DNA from: Zygnema cylindricum
Taxonomy: Eukaryota; Streptophyta; Zygnematophyceae; Zygnematales; Zygnemataceae
Length of the DNA: 64,000 nt
Direction of reading: 5' to 3'
Assembly (NCBI GenBank): GCA_037447655.1
Contig: JBBHKE010002347.1
Location: 1-64,000, forward strand
The notes under the pieces are model-generated. The model saw only the letters and a list, made by a program, of their open reading frames with translations. It was not told the origin of the DNA and ran no database searches. Both the position numbers and the translations under genes were made by a program. Shown piece by piece: positions 56,658 to 64,000 of this stretch. How positions within the stretch are numbered: the stretch's first letter is position 1; each line of letters opens with the position of its first letter.

Positions 56658-56817
56658 ATGCAGGAAGAAAAAGTTGCCATGGAACAGCAAAGGAGTGGAG
56701 ACGCCGAATTGGAAAAGGAGGAACAAATTCCGGAAAGAGAAAAGGAGGAAGACGAGGGAGACGATGTTTTTGGGAGGATTCTGGCTTTGGATGTGTGGAG
56801 GGATGGCGTCCAAGCAG
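56658..56817 (+). CDS. Putative host gene, exon 1
   Basis: An acidic, Glu-rich frame starting MQEEKVAMEQQRSGDAELEK (a second Met eight codons in is an alternative start) is followed by DDVFGRILALDVWRDGVQA and a GT donor at 56818 (GCAG/GTGGGG). It is the only region in the window that looks like ordinary host coding sequence rather than a transposon. No domain was recognised. The intron that would follow (56818-58068) contains pyrimidine repeats at 56831-57060 and 57180-57342. Overlapping frames on both strands are open too, so coding is not proven. Confidence 0.3.
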
Positions 56818-57179
56818 GTGGGGAGTCAACAGACATTTTTTTGTTACTTTCTACTCCTCTGTCCTTTCCACTCTCTCTCTGACGCTTTCTTTCTCCACTG
56901 CTCTCTCCTTCTGACCCTCTTTCTATCTGTGTTCATCTCCCTTCCTTTCTCTCCTTCCGTCTCCTTCCTCTCTTTCGACATCTCTCATTTTTTCTCACCC
57001 AATCCTCACTCTCTCCTTATCTGCAACTTCCATCCATTCTGCAAAGTCTTAGATCCATTCTCTCCCAGAGCCGAAATCATACTTTTTCGAACTCACAATC
57101 CCCATTCCTTCCTTTACTTTACTGAAAATAACTTTCCAACCGACACTAAGGCTATATGTTTTGGGTTTTCCAAAACCCC

Positions 57180-57342
57180 CCCTCCCGAAGTCCCACTCCC
57201 GCTCTCTCCCTCTCTCTCCCTCCCTCTCTCTCTCCCGTTCTCTCGCTCTCTCCCTCTCTCTCCCTCCCTCTCTCTCTCCCTTTCTCTCGCTCTCTCTCTC
57301 TCCCTCTCTCTCCCTATCTCTCTCTCTCTCGCTCTCTCCTCT
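57180..57342. repeat. CT-rich simple repeat in the putative intron
   Basis: CTCTCTCCCT-type repeats of about 160 bp. With its unique 54-bp flank it is duplicated at 50846-51024. A looser pyrimidine-rich run lies at 56831-57060. Confidence 0.9.
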
Positions 57343-58068
57343 TCTAACACTGCCAGATTTCTTTGATGCAGAAAACCTTCAAATCGTGCAAATGTGCCAC
57401 GTGTCACCCTCCCCGGCCACCAACAGCAGTCAAGCTGTTCCTCTCCCTGCACACCAGCTGTCGCCCATTAGATGCCAAAATTCTACTGGCTCATCTCTTG
57501 GCCGCCAGCTGGCGGTTACGACAATGCGGATATCTCTGACAGCTGACAGCTGTTTCCTTACAACAACCTCTGTGGAAACCTCATGTGCCAGCCTGGCAGA
57601 GGCACAGAACCTAGTGGGAAAACTGCCTCCTGGGGACGTCGGGGAAGAACGATTTGAATGGGTTTCCTTCTTCAGTTTTAAACTCTTTTTTTCTGAGGAA
57701 GGGATCTTCCCTCCCACAACAGAATGTTTGGGAGAAGACGCGGCGCTGGATATTCTTCCCTCTTTATTATGCCCTTCCTTGTAAGTGATACCATCGTAGT
57801 CATTACTTTGTGTCCTCAATTGACTCAACCTGACATACTTTCCATTTGCCGCCTCGTAACATTTAACTGACGCTCACAAACTCCCTGTCTATTTGTCAAT
57901 GACGGCCTTTTCAGTTACAGTAAGTTAATCTCCCACAAATTTAGAAAACCTACTCCGTCTCTGAAACTCCTCAGTTGTTAAGTGGCTGAAATTGAGATTT
58001 CCTGTCAGTATAATAAATGTAATCTCGTCTTTGTTTTTTCTTGTCTTTTCCTTTCATTTTTTCTTCAG

Positions 58069-58619
58069 AAACCCTCTTTTACATCGACTTCCCCCATTGG
58101 CTAGATCTCTCGGCCAAGTCGAAAGAGTTCTTCAACTTCGTCGCCAACGTTTCGAGGCTGTCCTACTCCGGAGAAGACTCCTATTGGCTGTTAGAGAAGG
58201 ACACGTGGAAGACCCACCAGACATTGAGGAATCATCTGCTCCTATTTCACAAAGAAAGAGAACAAGTACGGAGCGCATGCGACAAGATGTTTCGTTAGAC
58301 CGGAGGAAGAGGAGTTTCACAACGTGTATGCAAGATAGCATTCCGTTGGAAGAGAGTTCAAATAATATAGAAGGTATCCTTCGGAATCCGCAAGAGGTAA
58401 AGAGAGAGCTTGATAGAGAACTTGGGAAACTTTTAGATCGACACCACAGTTCCTACGGATGGATAGGTAGTGGAGAGCTTAGGGAAGGAGACGACTGTAC
58501 GGGAGATTCGGATAATACATTGGCACAAAAAACCTCAGATGACGGGAATACTTCTATAAAAGTTACTATAAATCAGAAGGAATGCAATTCGAAAGATAAA
58601 CAGGATGACCGTCTTTCAG
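58069..58619 (+). CDS. Putative host gene, exon 2
   Basis: The exon is bounded by a strong acceptor (TTTTTTCTTCAG, ending 58068) and a donor (TTTCAG/GTAAAC at 58620). One frame is open from upstream of the acceptor through the whole exon and encodes a charged protein (DPPDIEESSAPISQRKR, NPQEVKRELDRELGKLLDRH, then Asp/Asn/Lys-rich). A second frame is open to 58298 and looks more natural in its first half (DFPHWLDLSAKSKEFFNFVA, YWLLEKDTWKTHQ). Exon 1 splices into the second frame. Either an unseen short intron or a frameshift lies between, or exon 1 is wrong. The protein is unknown. Confidence 0.4.
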
Positions 58620-59675
58620 GTAAACTGTTGTGAAATGTTGGTTATTCATGCTCCTCTACTGGTACTATACCCCCTCAGGGTCCCACGTGCTTTCAAGCGT
58701 TAAACTCCCTTCCCTTACACTTTACCCCTTGTGTTAACATGACAGATTTTCAAAACTCGATGTTAGAATTTTCAACTATGTTTATCATTGTGTTTTCCAC
58801 CCTTTATTCATTAAAAAAGAGCTTGTAGTGTTTCACAAACAGAGAAAATTTAGACCTATCTCTGAATTATCACCTCATACTACTTAGGTTCATCAGGAAC
58901 TTCAGCAGCAGATCCAAAATAAAAAATTGGTAATGGTCCAGGGACACAAAATTGGCCTTTATAGCAACTCTTGAAATGAAGGAGACGAGTTCAATATAAA
59001 GGGAGACATCTCGTCATACGAATGTCCTACACATATTCTACTTATTAGTGCCGAATGGAACCTCGTGATTTCAACGAATGCATCTTATCTATAAGCACAA
59101 ATAATGAATACTAGCGAGACTTTTCCATTTGGTGGTTGTTTCGTAAGGTAAACATGATTCATTAATTATTTAGTTTGTTATCGTAGTTCGCAGCAAATTT
59201 TGAATTTTTAGAAAGCATTGAAGTGAAGAAGCGCAGCTGTTTCTGGGGCCCCGCACCTTGTCACACCGGTTGATTTCTTTGTTTTTATCAAGAGCTAGCC
59301 TTGACTGCTTGCAAATAAGGTGTGCAGGAGGCGTGACTTCGCTTTAGAACGTTTTTTCTTTATTGCTTTAAACACTATTGATCTAGATCATACGATTACA
59401 GGCCGTCATTTGCCCCTTAATGTTGTAGTTTGATACAAAATATCATAGAATAGAAAGGAAATCATCAAATAAATTGAGATAAGCTACTACACTCTTTAAG
59501 ATAGTCTAAATATTTTAGCAAGTTTATGAAAGTTAGTTTTCTTGTTTGTGGGCATTGATTGTTAAGTATTTTTTAGGTTTTAATTGAATATTTCGCATTT
59601 CAAAAACTTGTTTACTTCTAATGGAATAAAGATTTCAATGTTTATCTCTCAATTCTGGCTTGTTTTTCTTTGAAG

Positions 59676-59764
59676 AACAGCAGAGTTATGATATTCTCAG
59701 AACTTTGAATGTGGATGCAAAACTGTCATTTAACACCAAGAGCAACTTCAATCTACCTATTTGA
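59676..59764 (+). CDS. Putative host gene, last exon
   Basis: After an acceptor (TTTTTCTTTGAAG, ending 59675) the phase left by exon 2 continues into a 28-codon stretch containing SYDILRTLNVDAKLSFN and ends at TGA 59762-59764. The phases agree exactly, which is the main support. The preceding 1056-bp intron (58620-59675) is AT-rich with no other gene seen. Confidence 0.3.
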
Positions 59765-60410
59765 CAACCTGACATTCTTTTTCTGGTATGCACAAAATGA
59801 GTACAAATTTATAAAAAAAATCCATTCACAAGCCAATGTAGGAACAATTAGTGTGACTATACAGAGCATTAGGGAGTTGAAGATTAGAAAAGGCTATTAT
59901 GGAGCTAATGGGAAAGGTAAACCATGCATCTGGATAAGAAAGAACACCAAGAGGCGCAAGGTCATTGTGAGGTGTCAACAAGGAGGATTCATTTGGAAAG
60001 TAAACCATGTCAAGGAAAAATAAATTAAAATAGTGATAAAGCCAAACATGGCAAATGAAAGAGAAGACCATGAGATCCACGAATTACTTTTCACATTTAA
60101 AACCAATTATTCTTATCAACAATTCTAGTGAGAGCCCTGTACATTAAGGACCATACGTTTCTTTGAAGTGTGCTTACACTTGAATTTACCAACAGCAAAA
60201 AAAATTGTACAATCTCAAGAGTATAACACTATAAAAAAATAGCAGAAACGTATTCTGGTTGAAACCATTCAAAAAAATGAGAAACAATGTTGAAATCGAG
60301 GATAATTGGTTAAATAAAAAAGTTACAATCGCAAGAAATGAGACAACAGGTTTTATTACAAGACATGAAATAACAAATTGGCCCAAATTTAAATTCATCC
60401 ACCTTTTGAT
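59765..60410. other. Unassigned AT-rich sequence
   Basis: Nothing was recognised. An open frame continuing to 60023 is Lys-rich and looks like chance. It could be the 3' untranslated region of the putative gene. Confidence 0.4.
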
Positions 60411-63400
60411 CCCTCTCGAAATCTCACTCCTGCCTCCACATCTCCATCTCTCTCTCTCCTCTCCCCCCAGCCCCCTCCCCCCTGCCTCCTCCCAACAATA
60501 GTCCTTCCCCTTCCCCCCTCCCCCCCTCACCCCCACCCCTCTCCCCATTTCCCCCCTCACCTTGTCTCCACCATCCACTTTACCAACCTCTCTATCTCTC
60601 TTCACCCGTTCTCCATTCTCCGCATTATCTGCTTCCTATTCTCCCTCCTCTCCCTCACCGCTTCTCCATGTCTCCTCTCTCTCTCTCTCTCTCGCTTTCT
60701 CTCTCTTTCTCTTCTCCATTCCTTTCCGCCTCTATCTTCCTTCTCCCATCTAACGCTCCTTCTGCCATTTCTCTCTCACCTTCTCCACTCTCTCCTCGCC
60801 CCTTTTGTAACACCATCCCTCTCCCTTCCTCGCTCTTCCTCCTCAACACCTTCTCGCCTCACCCCGTCTCCCATTCTCCCCTTTTTCAACCCCTGTCCTA
60901 TTTGGTCATCAGCCCCTCACTCTCCTCTCTCGTCCGCCTCGGCACCTCTGTCCTTCTCCGCTTTCTATCTCTGTCACTCACTCCTCCTCCCTCTCCACCT
61001 CCTATCATCCCTCATTCTTCGCCCTCTCCCCCTCCCTTCTCTCCTCTCCACCTCTCCGCCTTCCCACAACTACCTGTCTCACCTTCCTCCTACGCTCTAT
61101 TTCTCTCCCCTTCTCCCTTTTTCCCCTTCTCCCCTTTTTCCCACTCTAACTCTTCCCATTTCCACCACCTCCCTTCCTACTTATCCCACAATATAATCCA
61201 CTCCCACTCTTTCCTCGTCCATTTCTCCCTCTTTCCACTATGTTTTTCCCTCTCGCCTTTTCTACCTTTCTGCCTCCTAGTCTCTTCAAATCCGCAAATT
61301 CGACCTCCAATCCTCCCTCTCACCCTCCCTTTACCTTTTTTAATTTAGTAAACCTCCCACCTGTCTTTTCTCTTGTTTCATCTTTCACTCTCCTCATCCT
61401 CTGTCGACCTCAATCTCTCTCGCTCTTTGTCCCAATCTCACCTAGAATTCTCCCTTATTCTTTCCCCTCCTCCCTCTTTGGCCCCCACATTCGCCTCCCT
61501 CTTTCCCTACTCTCCCTCTCTCACCTCCTTCCCTCCTTCCCTCTATCCCTCCCTTCCCTTCCTCCCTCCATCCCTCCCTGCTCTGTCCCTCCTCCCGTCT
61601 TCAATTCTTCCCTCTCTCATCTTCTACTTTACCTTCTCCATGTCGCCCCATCCATGCCCTTCATTGCCCTCTCTACCATTCCGCCTTGTTCACCCTATCC
61701 CCTTCCTCCTCCCTCATCTCCCCTTCTATCTCACCATCAATTTTTGCTTCTTTGTCTTTCCCACTCTCTCACTCTCTTTCTCACACTCCCATACAATCCC
61801 CACCCCGTCAACTCCTCCGCCAGCTCTCCCCTCTCCCTCACTCCCTCTATCCAATTATTCCCCATACCCTTCTCATTAAAAAAACGTCTTTCCCAACCTC
61901 TCCGTCACCCCTCTCACTATCTCTCCCTCTAGTCCACCCGCCACCCCTCTCAAGCTTCCCCTTTTCCAATTTACCTTTCCTCTCCTCAACGTCCTCATCT
62001 CTTGCACCCCTTCCATTCACTCCGCTCATTATTTATCACTTTTTTCTCCCTTCCTGCCCATTTTGCTATTATCTTTCTATCCTTTTGCATTTACCTTCGT
62101 ACCACATCTTCCTCTCTCCCTCTCTGTTTCTCTCATCTCGCCCCCAACTCTCTCTCGTCCTCCCCACAAGAACCCTTCTTGATATCCCTAACTCTTTCCA
62201 CCGCCCACTCTCCACTTAAATTTCGTCTATCCGTCTCCCTCATCTCCCTTTTCCCACCCTTTCTTCACCAGGATTTTCCTCTATCCATGCCTTCCCTATC
62301 CCGGTCCACCTCTCCCTTCTCACACTTCCTCTCTTATCCAACTCCCTGCCTCTACATCTCTCAATTCCTCTTTTCCTATTCGACTCCCCTTCCCTCCCTC
62401 CCTCCCTATCTCCCCATCTGTGTGTATCTCCGATTCCTTTCTCCAAACTCTTCCACCTCTCCCCGCCCTCGTCTCTTGCTCTCCCTTCACTTCCTCTGTC
62501 CCATTCAGGTCTTCGCCTCTCCACTTATCCCCCTCTCCAAAACATCTCACTACTTTCTTCCTCTCGCCTTATCTCCCACTTTCTTCTTGTCCTCTTTCTT
62601 TCTGTCACTCCCACCCTTCTTCCCTACCACTTTCCCCCTCGAAGAACCTTTCCTTTCTCCATCTATGCATCTACAAATATATCCCCATCTCTCGCTTTTA
62701 TCCTACCTCCTTCTCCCTCTCCTTATGTCCTTCTCCACCACTGCCCTTGCGCCCCTCATCACATACGCAACACCTCTCTGCCTATCTCGCCTTCTCTTCC
62801 CTCCCTTAGTCACCACTCTCCCTATTACCCTCACCACCTCTCTCTTTCTTCCCTCCCTCGACCCCCTTCATCCCTCCATCTCCATCTTTTCCCCTTTCTC
62901 CCTCTACCTATCTTTTCCTACCTCCTTTCCTACAACTCTCCATCCCTCCATTTCTTTCTATCCACTCTCCCCTTTCTTTCTCTGCCACTCTTGCACTTCC
63001 CTCTCCCACCTCAGCTGTCACCTTCCCTGTTTGCTCTCCTGATAGGATTGAAATCCCACATTGCAATCCTAACATCTCCCTCTTTTTTTTCACACTCTAT
63101 TTCCTTCTCTGCCCCTTCCTCTCCCCTTCCCGCTTGTGCTTCTTCCCCTCTTCCCTCTCTCCCTCACCTTCCATTTTTACTCTCTGTCGCCTCTCACTCT
63201 CTTTCTCCCTCCTTTTCTACTTTTTCTCTTCTCTCTGCACTTCTCCCTCCCTTCTCGTCTAAATCTCTCACCTTCTCCTCTCCATTTCTGCAATATCCTC
63301 GCTCCCTATCTCCGCCCTCCATCTAAATCTTTCTTGCTCTCTCCCATTCGCCTCCCTCGTCTTCTCTCCACGACTCTCTAATTTTTAACTCTTCCTCCTC

Positions 63401-64000
63401 TTGTCTCTCTCTTTAACTTCCTCTCACCGTCTCTCTTATTCACCCTTTTTCTTCAAACTCTACAACTCTACCTCTCTTTCCCTCCTCCCTCTCCATTTCA
63501 CCTCCTCTCTCTCTATTCTTTTCTCTCTTTTACAGACTCTTCGCATCTTTACCAGAGCCGGCCTCCCTCTCTCTCCCCTCCCTCAATCTCTACCTGTTTG
63601 TGTTCTTCCCTACACGCCCTCCTATGACCAGCCACCTCCTCTCCCACTATTCCCCCCCCTCCTTCTCGTCTATCTTCCTTTCGACCATCCCTCTCCCCTA
63701 TCTTACTCTTTCTATCTCCATCTAACCACTTCCATCCATTTTCCCTCCATTCTTGCCCATTTCTCTTGGTATCACTTTCTCTCCCCTCCAATACCCACCA
63801 CTCTCTCTTTCTCTCCCTATTCTTTTCTCCACCATTCATCTATCTTTTTCTTCACCTCCCCTATCAAAGCTTCTTCATCTATCCGTCTGTCCCACTCTCC
63901 CTATTTTCTCTCTCCCTCTCTCCCTCCCCATATCTTCCCTCTCCCATTTCTTACTCTGTCCATCTGGCCCCATCTCTGATTTACGCTTTCTTCCTTTCTC
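60411..64000. repeat. Pyrimidine tract, about 3.6 kb
   Basis: The + strand is almost entirely C and T to the window edge, with scattered A and few G. Unlike 48959-50161 no clear higher-order unit was seen. A short ordinary-looking interruption lies near 63045-63085. All long open frames here, on both strands, are Ser/Pro/Leu or Arg/Glu/Gly compositional artefacts. Confidence 0.92.

Noticed and set aside
56395-56829. Minus-strand 144-codon frame as a gene
   Set aside because: It opposes the acidic + strand frame; high Pro/Leu/Phe fits the complement of purine-rich coding sequence.
60562-63979. Open frames of up to about 350 codons in the last pyrimidine tract and Arg/Glu/Gly-rich frames opposite
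   Set aside because: Same compositional artefact; no start context, no domain, no intron signals.

Overview
The window is repeat-rich nuclear DNA from a photosynthetic eukaryote, most likely a streptophyte with a large genome. A charophyte alga or an early-diverging plant would fit, but I cannot name the species. The evidence is: Ty1/copia and Ty3/gypsy retrotransposons of plant type; copia primer-binding sites that match the anticodon arm of a plant-type initiator tRNA-Met; spliceosomal-type intron borders around the only host-gene candidate; and very long pyrimidine-only tracts. Nothing prokaryotic, plastid or mitochondrial was recognised.

Layout. 1-9636: two gypsy copies sharing a middle LTR (A internal - LTR - B internal - LTR). 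The shared LTR carries a 555-bp MITE. 9637-11875: no gene seen. 11876-24636: copia element C1 (+ strand), split by a younger, nearly intact copia C2 (minus strand, 14038-20483) with target duplication ACCTG. 24637-27253: gypsy D (minus) with the RNase H region deleted and a 490-bp integrase duplication. 27254-30180: copia F (minus). 30185-33726: copia G (+), holding a solo LTR with target duplication AAAGT. 33727-36440: minus-strand gag-like and leader sequence. 36441-about 48000: gypsy E (+), which encodes a protease-like segment, a DNA cytosine-5 methyltransferase, RT, RNase H and integrase. Copia J (minus, 40007-46323) is inserted in E's RNase H with target duplication ATGTG. 48959-50161: pyrimidine tract. 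51025-51034: assembly gap. 51251-52678: 3' end of copia K. 52786-56261: MITEs and short repeats. 56658-59764: possible host gene with a pyrimidine-rich repeat in its first intron. 60411-64000: about 3.6 kb of almost pure pyrimidine on the + strand, running off the window.

The standout is the methyltransferase at 37431-38640. It lies in the same orientation and register as the protease-like segment before it and directly upstream of the gypsy RT. It keeps the Pro-Cys catalytic motif, the Glu-Asn-Val motif and C-terminal motifs, with few lesions. This is a retrotransposon that appears to have captured a cytosine methyltransferase. A second notable feature is shared by the copia families. Their primer-binding site is complementary to the anticodon arm of initiator tRNA-Met (as in Drosophila copia), abuts the LTR with no gap, and contains an ATG in frame with gag, so primer anticodon and probable gag start codon occupy the same three bases.

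Almost all coding sequence here is retrotransposon-derived and broken by stops and frameshifts. Identities and motif positions were read by eye; no alignment or database search was run.
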